Shown: positions 17,094 to 28,335 of the stretch, piece by piece | How positions within the stretch are numbered: the stretch's first letter is position 1 | Layout: every line of letters begins with the position of its first letter | Assembly: GCA_016713365.1 (NCBI GenBank) | Contig: JADJPG010000005.1 | Coordinates: 1-64,000 of the forward strand | Reading direction: 5' to 3' | Source: Verrucomicrobiota bacterium | GTDB taxonomy: Bacteria > Verrucomicrobiota > Verrucomicrobiia > Limisphaerales > JADJPG01 | Length of the DNA: 64,000 nucleotides | Notes under the pieces: model-generated | What the model saw: the letters and a program-made list of their open reading frames with translations, nothing else | Told to the model about the DNA's origin: nothing | Database searches by the model: none | Program-made: the position numbers and the translations under genes

Positions 17094-20000
17094 TCAATCC
17101 ACCTGGATCACACGGTAGAAGCGCCGCACGTTGGAGGCGGTGGTGTCGATGATGTCGAGGGTGGCGCTGGCCGCCACGCGATCACCACCGAGCGGCAACC
17201 AGTTCGCCGCGTTTAAGTCGTCCTTGTATTCCACGCGGTAGGTTTTCCCGACCGTCGAGCCGATGCGGAATGTCACGTCGCCATTCGACTGGCGCGCGAT
17301 ATTCGAGACGCGGAAGCCCACGCCCACCACCACTTGGAAGGTGCGCGACGCGCTCAAGGCCGGCGATCCGCTGTCCGTGACGCGCAGCGTGATGACGTTC
17401 GTGCTCGGCGTCTGAGCCGCGGACGGAGCCCAGGTGAAGACGCCGCTCGTCGCGTTGACCACGGCCCCGGTAGGCGCGCTGCCAACGAGCGAGTAGGTGA
17501 GGGTCTGCGCCGGGAGATCCGGATCGCTGCCCGCCGCGGTGAATTCCAACGTTTCACCACCAACGAGGCTGGCATCAGCGATGGTGGCGAGCGCCGGATA
17601 GCGGTTCGCCCACGTCGAGTTCGCCCCCAGCGGCGTCGGCGTGGCGAGGTAATAGGTCGCGTTCGGGCCATCCGGGAAACGCCCCTGGCTAACGTTGTTG
17701 AACTGCGCTTCCGTGCGAAAGTCAACGGTGTCAATGGCCGTGCCGTCGCTCGCGAAGAGGCCGATGGCTTCACCCGTTTGCGACAACCGGAAGCTGACGT
17801 GCAGCGCCGGATCGGTGTTGGTGTTCAGTCCGGTTTCGCCATCCGCCCAGACGAGCAGGAAGCCCTGCGGCGGAATTACGTAGCCGTCCGGAATCTGGAA
17901 CTGTGTCGGGTTGCCGAGATTATCCGTGAGATAATAGCCAGCGAGGTTCGCAGCCGTGGCGCCCGGATTGTAGAGCTCGATCCAGTCGTCGAACCGATTT
18001 CCGTTGTTCGTGTTCAGGAGGAAGCTCGTGTTCGCAGCCATCCATTCATTGATGTAGACGACGATCGGAGGCGCGGCGTTGTTGTTCGTCGCACCCGGTG
18101 TCACGCGATAGAACTCCTGTCGATCGAACGGCTGTCCGTCTGGGAACGCGCCGTAGCTGCGGTCCGGAGGCAGGTTCGTGTAATTCATGTAATCCAGCAC
18201 CTGCAACGCGCCGCCCGGCGACCAGCCGAGCGCGACGGAACCGTGACCGGCATTCAGCCGGAAGCTGGTGTGCCACTGGCTCGCTGTGGTTTCACCCGCC
18301 TCGCCGTCCGCGATGACGAGTTTGAATTCACCCGGCTGAATCGTCGCCCCGGCGGGGAACGACCACTGCGCGAGGTTCGTGTAATTATTCGCCAGCGTGT
18401 AGCCGGTGAGATCGATGGGCGTGGAGCCGGCATTGAAGAGTTCGATCCACGGCTCACGTTCGCCCTGGTTGTCCGCCGGGCCGGTGAGGTTCTCAGCCTG
18501 CACTTCGTTCAACCAAAGGGCAGAGAACTCCGGCAACGGCGCGGCCACGGTGTTTGCGACTCCGGGCGTGGCGAAGACCGGTCGCACGGTGATGGCCGGG
18601 GCAAACAAGCTGCCCGGCGTGGTGCGCAGGGTGATGTTCGATGCCGTGAGCGTCGGACGGAACCAGAAGCTGAGCGTGCAGACGGTGTTGGAGGCCAGGG
18701 CCGGAATGTACTGCCGGATCGCCGAGCTGCCGCCGCCGACTCCGGTCGCAATGACGTGCAAGCTGGCGCTGCCGCCGTGGCTGTCCTCGGTGGAGATCAC
18801 CGAGTTGGTGTGGTTGCCGAGCTTCGTCCATGGCCCGCTGAGTTCTGATTCGAAGTCGCCGTTGGCGATGAGATTTTCTCCCACGCCAGCCTGTGAACCT
18901 CTCACCAGAACCATGTCATCAATGTAAACATCCCCGGGAGAGTTCATGAACACGAGGAAGTTCGTGCCCGGATTGGCTCCGCCCTGGATTGTCCCCGTGA
19001 ACGTTGCCATGCGCCAGCCGGCGCCGTCAGACCAGTTCGCCACCCGGCTGTTGTCCCGCGTGGCATCGATGAGCTGAAGCGACGGACCGCTGCCGTTCGC
19101 CGAGGTCGGCCAGGCCGGAACGCTCTCGTAGCGGACCTTGTCGACGACGATCTCGGTACCGGGCGTGGCACCGGGTCGCAGCAGCGTCAGCGTCTCACCA
19201 TCGTTCTGGAGCGCGCCCGCGAATTGAAGGAACGGCGCCGGGGCGTTGGTGGTGTAGGCGGCGTAGTACCCGGCGGCGTTGGCCGCGATGACCAGGTGCT
19301 GGCGGTTGGTGATGACGCTGCCGGACGGGAACGTGAAGTCGAGGCCGTTGATTCTCCAGCCGGTGAGATCGAACGCGAAGTTGGGCGACGTGTTGAGCAA
19401 TTCAACGTAAGCCGCATCGGGAACCGACGGATTGTACATGATCTCGTTAATCACGATGTGATTGTCCGGTGAAGGCACTTCGCCCGGGTAAACGATCGTG
19501 ATCGTGCGATTGTAGTTCGTCAGCGGACGGTCGTAGATGTCCTTCGCGGCGATGTTGAGGATGTTGGTCGCCTCACTCACCGGGATCTGGATGCGCCAGC
19601 CCGACACCGTGGTCCAACTGACGGGATACTCAACCCCGTTGATGGTGATGGCGCGAACAGCCGCCGGTGCACTGCCCGTCAGCGTCACGAGGTTGTTCGT
19701 CGTGGTGATGAAGTTCGTGCCCGCGACGGTGAAGTTCGTGCCGGTTTGGGTATTGATGGTGTTGCGGGCGAAGTTCGCGCGGTTCTGGATATACGTGGCA
19801 CGTGATGCGTAGTTCTGGCCGGGCGCGAAGCTCTGGTAGTGCGCGACCCACGGGGTCATGTAGGCCGAGTTGAACGAGCGGTCGATGATGTCGAGCATGT
19901 GCGCATACATCACGCGAAGGTTGCCGGGCAGGTTGACGATCTTGCCGAGGTTTTGATCGCCGACCAGCGCCGCGGTTTCGCCGCGGTTGAAGGAGAAGTC

Positions 20001-23000
20001 CATGTCCCACGGGAAATAGACGAACTTCCCGTCCGGCCGCATGTAGGTGAAGAAGTTGTGGTTGTTGCCGAACGTGTACATGTCACCCACGCTGCCGAGC
20101 GAGACGAACGCGTAGGCACGCATCCACTGGTCGATGTCCATCAGCGCCTTCGTCTGCACATCGAGCGCGGTGCCAGTCAGGCTCCACGCCTTGCACAGGC
20201 GGATGAAGTTGCTGTAGTCATCCCGCTCGCGACCGCCTTTGAGCATGAAGTTGTAGCGGTAGGTTTCCTTGTCATCGCCCAGGTTCGTCATGTCCGTGCC
20301 AATGACGGAATCCGGCTGCGGCAGCTTGTAGCCGGCCGAATTGGTCGAGGTGGGATAATAGATCAGTTCCATCTCGAACTGCTGGCCACCGTCCCCATAA
20401 AAGGAATCGACAAAGACATCCTCGTGCCGCGGGAAGAACTGCGCTGAACCATTCCAGACATTGCGAGGAGCGAGCAGGTGGCAGATCTCGCCGTAGGTGC
20501 CGGGGAGTCCGCCCGCACGATTGAGCATGTGCTTGAGCAGGATTTCCTCCTGGCGATTCGAGGCGGTGTCCCCCGCGCCGGAACGATCGATCAGCATCAC
20601 CGGATGCGCGCCGCGGAAGAGATCGTCCGGCGGGAAGTTGATGTGGTAACCGGTGCGTACATCGCTGTAACGCCCGCGCTGGCTGCCGCGCAAATGAACG
20701 CCGCAATCGTAGTATGCGCGTTGCTCGTTGTAGACGACCGTGCACGGAATCAGATCGTTGCTCATCACGTTCGTCTGGTTCGCACCCTGCGCCGCGCCGT
20801 GCATGAAGTTGATGTTTTCCGGCGTAAGGATGATGCGGACGTTGCTCGTCAACGCGACGTTGGCGAGGCCGTCCGACACCTTGAACAACGCGCCCGACTT
20901 CGCGCCCCGCGCCGGATAGGTGGCGTCCGCGCCGAGGCTGTCCACCGCCCGGACGTAGAACTGCACCACCGTCGCCGCGGATTGCCCGGGAATGGTTCCC
21001 GTGTAAACGCCGCCGCCCTGATGAATCATCGCCGCACTGGCCCACGCGCCGCTGTTGACGGACCAGAAGACTTCGCAGCTGTTCACGCCGTTGGGATCCT
21101 CCGCCACCACGGTGACCGTGACCGGTTCACCCGGCTGCGGAACCACGCGCGTGTGACCGAAGTCACTGAAGGTCGGACCCGCGTTCGGCACGAAGCGCGA
21201 ATTCTGCGCGCCGGGCGTTCCGGTCAACGCGGGCATCGGCAGCACCGCCGTGCGCGCCACGCGATTGAAGTAAAGGCGCGTGTTCACCAGATTATTTCCA
21301 GCAACCCAGCGGGCGCGATACGAGATCTGGTATTCCCGGCCGGAGGTAATCGTTCGACCGGAATTCAGGTAACGCTCGATGTGATTGTGCATGTGTTCCT
21401 GCGGACCGGTGGCCACCACGCGGAGGACGCGGTTCGCGGCGTTGTCCGGATCTGTTTCAACCCGGGTCTGGTTGTGGGTACCGAGAACCCGCCATCCGGA
21501 AATCCCGCTCTCGAAGTCACCGTTGGAGATGATTTGCACCGGGTTGTTGGTCGGCGATTCGATTACGCTGATGTCGTCGATCAAGCACTCGCCCGCACCT
21601 TGCAGGCCGAGAATGAAATCCTGCCACTGCGTCGGCTGACCCGAGCCGGCCGGAATCGTGGCCACCATGCGATAGGAGACATTGACCCATTCGCCCTTCG
21701 CCGATTCATCGCTGGCCGCCCAGGATTCGGCGCGGGAGTTGTCGGAGTTCGGATCGCGGAGCTCGAGACTTGAACCGCCGCCGCCCGAATACACCGGCCA
21801 GTTGCCGCCGTTGAAATAGCTCACTTCATCCGCAACGTTGCCGGACGGATCCCGCAACACAACGCGATCACTGCCACCGAGACGGCCGCCGTAATCGCCC
21901 ACGACGGTGATGCCCGGATGCAACGCGCGCATGTACGGCACGTCGTTCGCGACAATCAGGTAACCGCCTGGCGGAATGATCTGTCCGGCCGTGAAGATGT
22001 AGCTGATGCCGCCACGGAGTTCCCAACCCGTGAGGTCAACCGGACTGGCGCTCTTGTTGTAGAGTTCCAGCCATTCTTCCGGCGAGGACTGCGGCGCGCC
22101 GTTCGTGTCCCGCAACAGCGCGGGGTTGTGCATGATTTCATTGATGACAATCTCCGTGCGGAAGTTCACAGCGTTCGCCGCGCCCGGGGTTGCCGCGCTA
22201 GCGTTGGCCCACGGACTGGTGATCTGCGGCGCGCGGGCGCGATTGCGGTTCTTCACCACCGCTCCGTCGATCGCCTTGCCGGTCGCGGTCTGGATGAGGA
22301 AAAACTTGTCGCCCGACACCACCGGGAAGCCCAGGCTCTGCGCCGTGACGGCGAGATAAGCTCCGGGGTTCAGCGTCGACGCCGGGAAGCTGTAGGTGTG
22401 ATCCGCCACGCCATCGTGCTGAAGGGAGAAATTCGAGAGCTGGATCGCCTCCGCGCCGTAGTTTTGAATCTCGATGAAGAACGGACTGTTCGTGGCGGAA
22501 CTGACTTCCGAGAACGCGAGCGTGGTGGCCGTGTTCTGCACTTCCGGCGTGAAGTAATCACGTCCCGCCTGCACCGAGGCCGCGTGCGCGGCAACTTCCG
22601 CGGCGGACAATGCCTTGCCCCAGTACGCGACTTCGTCCAGCGAACCGTTAAAGCCAGCCGTGCCGTTGACCGCGTAATTGCCGATCACAGCCACGGCGCC
22701 GTTGTTCGCGGAGAAAGCGCCCGTCAGCGTGGTGCTGAACCGCAGCGTGCCATCGACATAAATTGCCTTCACGCCGGTCAGCGGATTGTAGGAAGCGGAG
22801 ATGTGATGCAGTTGGCCGTCCTGCAACTGCGCCAGCGTCGGGCGACCGGATTGTCCGTCCAGCGGCATGTCGAGCTCGCTGTAAACGCCGTTCACCGTGA
22901 GGCCGAATGAAAGCACCGGACCGGCGGCCACCGGCGGATTCGCCTGCGCGTTATTGCCGTCATTTTGGAACGCGAGCGAGATGGCATTGCCGCGGTTCTG

Positions 23001-24561
23001 CTCGAAGTTCACGGAAACGCCCGCCGCGTAGTGGGCCGCGACATCCGCCGCGCTGAGCGCGCGATTGTAGATTGCGACTTCGTCAATGGTGTTGTTGCCG
23101 TCCGTCGTGTCGCGATTGTCCTTTGCCGATGTAAACCGGGTTCGCGCCCGTGGTCCCCGCCGCCGGCACGTTGCGTGAAATGGTTCCCATCTGATCCGCC
23201 ACGCCGTTGATGTAGATGACCGCGTTGTCGGAGGTCTTGGTTGGGTCCCAAGTGGTCACGATGTGATACGTGTTGCCGACTTGGAGCGCGCTCGCGCTGT
23301 TCAGCGAGACCGGCGAATTGCCGGGGCCGAAGTGAGGACGAATCGCGCCGACGACACCCTGCTGGGGGCCGAGGATGTAATTCATCATGTAATAATCACC
23401 GCCTGACTCGCCGTCGCCGACGAGGTTCTGGCAGCAACCGGTCGGAAGCGCGTTGGGCTTCACCCAATACTCGACCGTGTAACCGCCCGCGCCGATCTTC
23501 TCGAATCCGGGAATCAGCACGCGATCCGAGCCACCGACGCGGATTGCGTTGTTCGACGGTTCAGAAGGCACGAGGCCCGGCTGGCTCAATTGCACGCCAG
23601 CCGTCGCTGTTCCGTTGCGGGCGTTCGCAGTGCTGTCCGCGATCGCCGTCGTCGTGTCATTCAATCGCCAGTAGGCAACCGGACCGCTGGCCTGCACCGC
23701 GCCGGTGTAGTTCGTCGGCTGCGTCGGAATCTTGCCAAAGATCGCCGCCGTGCCGGTGCCATTCCAGTTCGGCTGCATAACCGCTTCGATGGTGAGGCCG
23801 TTGGAGACGGCGAAGTTGTTGCCCACTCCCTGGCCCACAGCAACCGACGCCGTCGCAGTGCCGTTGAAGGCAATGCGCCCGCCGATGCCGCCCGTCGCCC
23901 GCGTCGCGCCGGCACCGAGCGTACCGTGGTTTTGGCCAGATTGATCCAAAGCCGTCGTGCCGCCTTCGTTGAAGGTCCAGTAAGAGACGAGTCCAGCAGG
24001 CGCCACAAAACCGGTGGCGGTATTGAAGTTGACCGCGCCGGGCGTGCCCCCGGGCTGTTCGCTCGCGGTCCAGTTGCCCGCGGATCCACTGGCTGAATCC
24101 GGATCCCGCTTCGCAAGGGAAGCGCCGGAACCGTCCGCCGCCACGGGCCACTCGTCTTCCGCCTCGTAGCTCAGCTCGTCGATGAGACGGCCGCTATTAT
24201 TCTTGAGCGTCAGGGTCTCGCCGTTATTGCCCAGCCGTCCGGTGAACGGCCCGAGCACTCCCGAGAGACCGGTGCTGCCGGCCAACGTCGACGGCGAAAT
24301 GGCGACGACGAGGTAGCCGCGCCCACGGATGACCGTGTTCTGGGGAAAGGTGTAGTTGATGGCGCCGCTGATGGACCATTCGGAGATGTCGATGTCCATC
24401 GCGAGCAGGTTGCGAAGCTCGACCCACTCCATCGCAGTTTCGTTCGTGGACGGGTGGTACATCACTTCGTTGAAGGCAACGACGGCGTCCGCGCGAAGCT
24501 GTGGCGCGGCGCAGGCGGCGAAGACGGGGAGTGTGAGGAGAAGTTTCTTCATATACATCAT
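17094..24561 (-). CDS. Giant secreted lamin-tail / LamG / CotH-kinase-like multidomain protein, split by one frameshift
   Basis: About 2,488 residues when joined. Sec signal peptide MKKLLLTLPVFAACAAPQLRA, then a lamin-tail domain (FNEVMYHPSTNETAMEWVEL), two or three LamG/concanavalin-like domains, another lamin-tail domain, carbohydrate-binding-like segments, a CotH-kinase-like core (HLRGSQRGRYSD, YFPWDMDFSFN), more lamin-tail domains (IVINEIMYNP, VYINEWMAAN), a putative Ig domain and a C-terminal module FRIGSTVGKTYRVEYKDDL. The frame breaks at about 23,120: removing one C gives GKDNRDTTDGNNTIDEVAIYN and joins both halves. Such proteins are typical of Verrucomicrobiota and Planctomycetes and are thought to be surface or extracellular matrix proteins; kinase activity is unproven. 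Start fixed by the signal peptide. Confidence 0.88.
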
Positions 24562-24822
24562 CGAGTTGGGCCGTTCAGATTACACAACACAACGGCAGGA
24601 GAGTCCGGCCCTCAAGCGAGCGACCGCAACCGCCATTGTCCGGGTGGAATGTCCCGAGGTTACAGTTCCGAAGCCCGAAATCCAGCACTTTAAGCCCGGG
24701 CCGGACATGATTTAGCCGCCAAAAGGATTGAAGCGTCGAGGCCGTTCATAGCAGAATCAGGCGCTCACACAGGAGGTCGTGACTGCCCGCGGAAGGGCCT
24801 CACGCGATTGTTCCTGGAGCAC

Positions 24823-25503
24823 ATGACATCCCGATTTATGCGTCCCCTCACCATCCTATTCTCCGTCCTGCTCGGGCTCGCCCCGGTGGCGCGGGCCGAA
24901 GTCGTCATCTTCGACGGCAAGACCACCAGTCAATCCATCCGACCCGGATTGGAGTATAAACTGTCGCTCAAGGAATTCTTCGTCTGGGACCTGATCAGCC
25001 ACACCGTGGCGGTGGTCTCCTACAGCACCATCAGCGGACAAAAGGTCTACAACGTCTTCGGCGGATATCTGGATGCCACCGCGGTCACGGGACAAGCCGG
25101 CCGGAGTTACGCCGTCTTCAGCGCCATCGCGAATACGAACGACTATTTCGACACGCTGTATCTCCGCGGCCAGACCGCCGTGATTCGCCAACGCTCCAAC
25201 GCCGCCACCTATTTCCCGCGAACGATCAAAGGCCAGAGTCGCTCCTTGAACATCAGCAGCGGACCGCGCGTACTGGAATCCAGCCACTCCTACGTCTTCT
25301 CCCAAAAACGAACCGCCGGCGCGAACGATCTCGGGCTCACTCAAGTCCAGGTCATCAGCAATCTCGTCGCTGAACTCAGCAACAAGGGTTATCGGGACAT
25401 CCGTGAATTCAGTTCCACCGCCAGCAGTTCGGTCGCCGCCATGAACGTGACCGCCCAAGCACTCCGGCGAATCGCCACAGCCGGCGAGCCTCCGAAGCAT
25501 TGA
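24823..25503 (+). CDS. Secreted protein of unknown function
   Basis: 226 residues with a Sec signal peptide (RPLTILFSVLLGLAPVARA, cleavage about residue 25) and no other membrane segment. I recognise no domain. The mature part is rich in Ser, Thr and Val and looks like a small beta-rich periplasmic or exported protein. The ATG at 24823 is preferred to a TTG at 24808 because CTGGAG lies directly upstream. It is divergent from the giant lamin-tail gene across a 246-bp spacer and is followed by a hairpin-repeat cluster. Confidence 0.65.
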   Translation: MTSRFMRPLTILFSVLLGLAPVARAEVVIFDGKTTSQSIRPGLEYKLSLKEFFVWDLISHTVAVVSYSTISGQKVYNVFGGYLDATAVTGQAGRSYAVFSAIANTNDYFDTLYLRGQTAVIRQRSNAATYFPRTIKGQSRSLNISSGPRVLESSHSYVFSQKRTAGANDLGLTQVQVISNLVAELSNKGYRDIREFSSTASSSVAAMNVTAQALRRIATAGEPPKH

Positions 25504-25559
25504 AATTGGTTCTACGAGTTCTTCGCTGTGTGCGGTGGATGTCTTGGAGCGGTCGTCTG

Positions 25560-25798
25560 GCCTCGCGGAGCGAGGCAATGAAGGTAGCCGTGGACTTCAG
25601 TCCACGGAACAGAGAGTCAAGAGGGTCCCGTCGCGGAGCGACGATTGAAAAGGACATCGCGCTCCGCCACGCATCGCACCGCGCCGATTCGGAGATCGGC
25701 GCTCCAGAGGCAATACCCCCCGCCCGTAGCATCGGACGTGAGTCCGATCTGATCTCAGCGGAGTTGCTGGAAGTAAAGTGATCCGGCTCACGCCGGAT
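25560..25798. repeat. Cluster of six short hairpin repeats
   Basis: Six near-perfect hairpins lie in 240 bp: 25560-25576 (7-bp arms, GGA loop), 25588-25607 (9-bp arms), 25629-25643 (6-bp arms, GGA loop), 25681-25702 (8-bp arms), 25731-25748 (7-bp arms, GTGA loop) and 25781-25798 (7-bp arms, TCAC loop). Three are flanked by GTAGC or its complement GCTAC. Stem sequences differ but the framework is kept, as expected of a dispersed intergenic repeat family. Positions 25,504-25,825 contain no supported gene. Confidence 0.75.
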
Positions 25799-25828
25799 GC
25801 TACAAGCCGCATATTTTAGACAAATAAA

Positions 25829-25855
25829 AAGGGCGCACGGTTCACGTGCGCCCTT
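25829..25855 (-). terminator. Intrinsic terminator downstream of xylA
   Basis: Perfect 11-bp arms at 25829-25839 and 25845-25855 with loop GTTCA. On the minus strand the stem is followed by TTTATTTG, making a strong Rho-independent terminator for xylA, whose stop is 27 bp upstream in the direction of transcription. Confidence 0.85.
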
Positions 25856-25881
25856 CGTGCTTAAATCAAATTCACTTCCGA

Positions 25882-27195
25882 TCAGATGAACTCGTTGATC
25901 AGGTTCTCGAGGAACTCCTGACGGCCGCTCTGATTGGTCTTCACTTCGCCCATCTTCAGCGCGTATGCCTCCAGATCCTTGAAGCTCACCTTGCGCTTCT
26001 CAATCTGCTTGCCGATGCCGCTGTCGTAGCTGCTGTAGCGTTGCTTCACGAACGCGTCGAGACGTCCGTCCTTGCGGATGGCCGCCGCGATCTTCAGGCC
26101 GCGAGCGAACGCGTCCATGCCGCCGATGTGCGCGTGGAACAGATCCATCGGCTCGAAGCTTTCGCGGCGCACCTTCGCGTCGAAGTTCACGCCGCCCGTG
26201 GTCAGGCCGCCGTATTTGAGGATTCCCAGCATGCACTGCGTGGTGAGATAGATGTCCGTCGGAAACTGGTCCGTGTCCCAGCCGAGGAGCAGGTCGCCCG
26301 TGTTCGCGTCGATGCTGCCCAGCGCGCCCGCCGCACCGGCCACTTCGATCTCATGCTGCATGGTGTGACCCGCGAGCGTCGCGTGGTTGGTTTCGAGATT
26401 CAGCTTCAGGTGCTCGGTGAGCTTGTATTCGCGGAGGAAGTTCAAGCACGCGGCGGAATCGGAATCATACTGGTGCTTGGTCGGTTCCTTCGGCTTCGGC
26501 TCGATGTAGAACTGGCCCTTGAACCCGATCTTCTTCTTGTGCTCCACGGCCATGTGCAGGAACGCGCCGAGGTGATCCAGTTCGCGCTTCATGTCCGTGT
26601 TCAGCAGCGTGGAGTAACCTTCGCGACCGCCCCAGAACGTGTAGCCTTCGCCCTTCAGGTCGTGCGTGACTTCAATCGCCTTCTTCACCTGCGCCGCGGC
26701 GTAGGCAAACACATCGGCGTTCGGGCTCGTGGCCGCACCGCACATGTAACGCGGATGCACGAAGAGGCAGGCGGTGCCCCAGAGCAGCTTCACGCCGGTG
26801 TCCTTCTGGAACTTCTTCAACTCCTTCGCCACGACGTCGAGGTTCTTGTTCGATTCGCGGAGGTTGCGGCCTTCCGGCGCCACATCGCGGTCATGGAACG
26901 CGTAGTACGGCGCGCCAAGCTTCTGGCAGAATTCGAACATCACCGGCACGCGCTTGAGCGCCATCTTCAGCGAGTTGGTGCCGTCTTCCCACGGACGGTT
27001 CATCGTGCCTACGCCGAACATGTCGGCGCCCATGCCGCGCAGCGTATGCCAGTACACGGCGGAGAAGCGCAGGTGATCGCGCATCGTCTTGCCTTCGACG
27101 AGTTCGTCGGCGTTGTAATGTTTGAAGGAGAGCGGGTTCTTGGAATCCGGACCTTCGTAGCGGATGGCCTTAATCTTCGGGAATGCTGCGGGCAT
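25882..27195 (-). CDS. xylA: Xylose isomerase
   Basis: Converts D-xylose to D-xylulose (and glucose to fructose) in the cytoplasm. 437 residues, the size of the longer class II enzymes. Conserved blocks are all present: FHDRDVAPEG with the catalytic His and Asp, TFWGGREGYSTLLNT, the metal-binding IEPKPKEPTKHQYD, NHATLAGHT, and GWDTDQFPTD. No xylulokinase gene is adjacent, so it is a stand-alone gene with its own terminator and a plausible promoter. Confidence 0.97.
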   Translation of the reverse strand: MPAAFPKIKAIRYEGPDSKNPLSFKHYNADELVEGKTMRDHLRFSAVYWHTLRGMGADMFGVGTMNRPWEDGTNSLKMALKRVPVMFEFCQKLGAPYYAFHDRDVAPEGRNLRESNKNLDVVAKELKKFQKDTGVKLLWGTACLFVHPRYMCGAATSPNADVFAYAAAQVKKAIEVTHDLKGEGYTFWGGREGYSTLLNTDMKRELDHLGAFLHMAVEHKKKIGFKGQFYIEPKPKEPTKHQYDSDSAACLNFLREYKLTEHLKLNLETNHATLAGHTMQHEIEVAGAAGALGSIDANTGDLLLGWDTDQFPTDIYLTTQCMLGILKYGGLTTGGVNFDAKVRRESFEPMDLFHAHIGGMDAFARGLKIAAAIRKDGRLDAFVKQRYSSYDSGIGKQIEKRKVSFKDLEAYALKMGEVKTNQSGRQEFLENLINEFI

Positions 27196-27229
27196 AAGTT
27201 TCGTATTTGTTCGTTAAAATGAGGGGCGG

Positions 27230-27258
27230 ACTCTATCGACGGGCACCCAGGATGACAA
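27230..27258 (-). promoter_or_regulatory. Candidate sigma-70 promoter of xylA
   Basis: On the minus strand TTGTCA (27253-27258) and TAGAGT (27230-27235) are separated by 17 bases, about 35 bp before the xylA ATG at 27195. Good spacing, moderate -10. Confidence 0.4.
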
Positions 27259-27357
27259 GCGTCGGTTGGGCTGCAAATAGGCGTTCCTCATTTGAAAAAC
27301 GCGCTGTGTCCATCGGACCATGCTCAGCACACGGTAAGCGGACTCTACTTTAAGCGC

Positions 27358-27660
27358 TCACTCAACCCACATTCCTTTTCGGGTCACGAACCACTCTCCG
27401 CCTTTTTCATCCATTTCGAGCAGATCGCCTCCCTTACCTACCTCAGACTTCGTTGTGACTTTCACTCCATCGGGCCTCAGCCTTTCGATTTCGATGATGT
27501 TTGTACCGATCAAATATTTGGTAGAAGCCAGCGCTCGTTGGATCGCCGCTTTCTCAGCAGGTGAGATGGGTGATCGCATTTTCTGCGAATTGGACCACAC
27601 CATGTAAACGCCGATGAGGGTCACAAACACCAGCAGGAGAATTCCGTGCTTAATTTTCAT
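27358..27660 (-). CDS. Small membrane-anchored protein of unknown function
   Basis: 100 residues: one N-terminal hydrophobic helix (KHGILLLVFVTLIGVYMVW) and a charged domain of about 75 residues ending KGGEWFVTRKGMWVE. No family recognised. The ATG at 27660 is preferred over an upstream TTG at 27669 because it puts a basic residue directly before the helix. Base composition is lower in GC than its neighbours. It lies alone between xylA and the bifunctional nuclease. Confidence 0.5.
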   Translation of the reverse strand: MKIKHGILLLVFVTLIGVYMVWSNSQKMRSPISPAEKAAIQRALASTKYLIGTNIIEIERLRPDGVKVTTKSEVGKGGDLLEMDEKGGEWFVTRKGMWVE

Positions 27661-27780
27661 CGGCAGCAAATACCGTACTTAAGTGTAACTCAGAGGCTCA
27701 AACACTTTACTCAAGTAGATCGCACTCTTTGGAGTGAACCAAACTCCGAACGCGTTTAGGTCGGTCTAATGCGGAGCCAG

Positions 27781-28278
27781 TCAAGACACGGTCGTTCCGG
27801 AATCGTCGGACCACAGTCCTCGCATGCTCACAAAGTCTTCGGGAAGCTCAGGCGGTCGCCCCTCGGCACCCAAAGATTGCCCCGACAGGGCCATCAACTC
27901 TTCCGCCACGAAGATGGGCCGGCTCATGCAGGTAGCGAGGGAGATGGCATCGCTCGGCCTCGCATCGATCGAATGCTCCACACCGCCCGCCCGAACGATC
28001 GCCACCGCCCGGAACGTTTTATCCACTTGATCCACCACCCGCACTTCGACCAGCTCCGCTCCCACTGCGTCCAGGATGCTGGCAAAGAAACTGTAGGTTA
28101 ACGGGCGGGGATTCTTCAGCGGGCGCGGCTTCTTTTTGAACAACTCCGACACCAACGTCATGATGCCCGAGCCAATGAAGATCGAGAGGCCACGCTGTCC
28201 CGATTCCTCCGCCAGCACCAGACAAGCCTCGCCTCGTTCTCCGTGGGAGAACACGTTCATGAGTGTAACCGGAATCAT
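27781..28278 (-). CDS. Bifunctional nuclease (DUF151/BFN) family protein
   Basis: 165 residues. The domain core is VFSHGERGEACLVLAEESG with GLSIFIGSG, then RPLTYSFFASILDAVGAE and the hallmark SIDARPSDAISLA, which is the most conserved stretch of the bifunctional-nuclease domain. Family members have been reported with DNase/RNase activity, but the physiological role in bacteria is poorly defined. The C-terminal 35 residues after the domain are poorly conserved in type. No operon partner is obvious. Confidence 0.85.
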   Translation of the reverse strand: MIPVTLMNVFSHGERGEACLVLAEESGQRGLSIFIGSGIMTLVSELFKKKPRPLKNPRPLTYSFFASILDAVGAELVEVRVVDQVDKTFRAVAIVRAGGVEHSIDARPSDAISLATCMSRPIFVAEELMALSGQSLGAEGRPPELPEDFVSMRGLWSDDSGTTVS

Positions 28279-28335
28279 ATCCGTTCGGCACCCGCCGGAC
28301 CCGCACGGTTGCGAGATCCGGCGGGAGAATTGACA

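Noticed and set aside
17334..22910. Several long plus-strand ORFs (up to 500 codons) opposite the giant surface-protein gene
   Set aside because: Arg/Gly/Val-biased antisense shadows without domains, start signals or signal peptides, overlapping a well-supported gene.
25560..25798. CRISPR array
   Set aside because: The units are palindromes with differing sequences and irregular spacing, not identical direct repeats with unique spacers.
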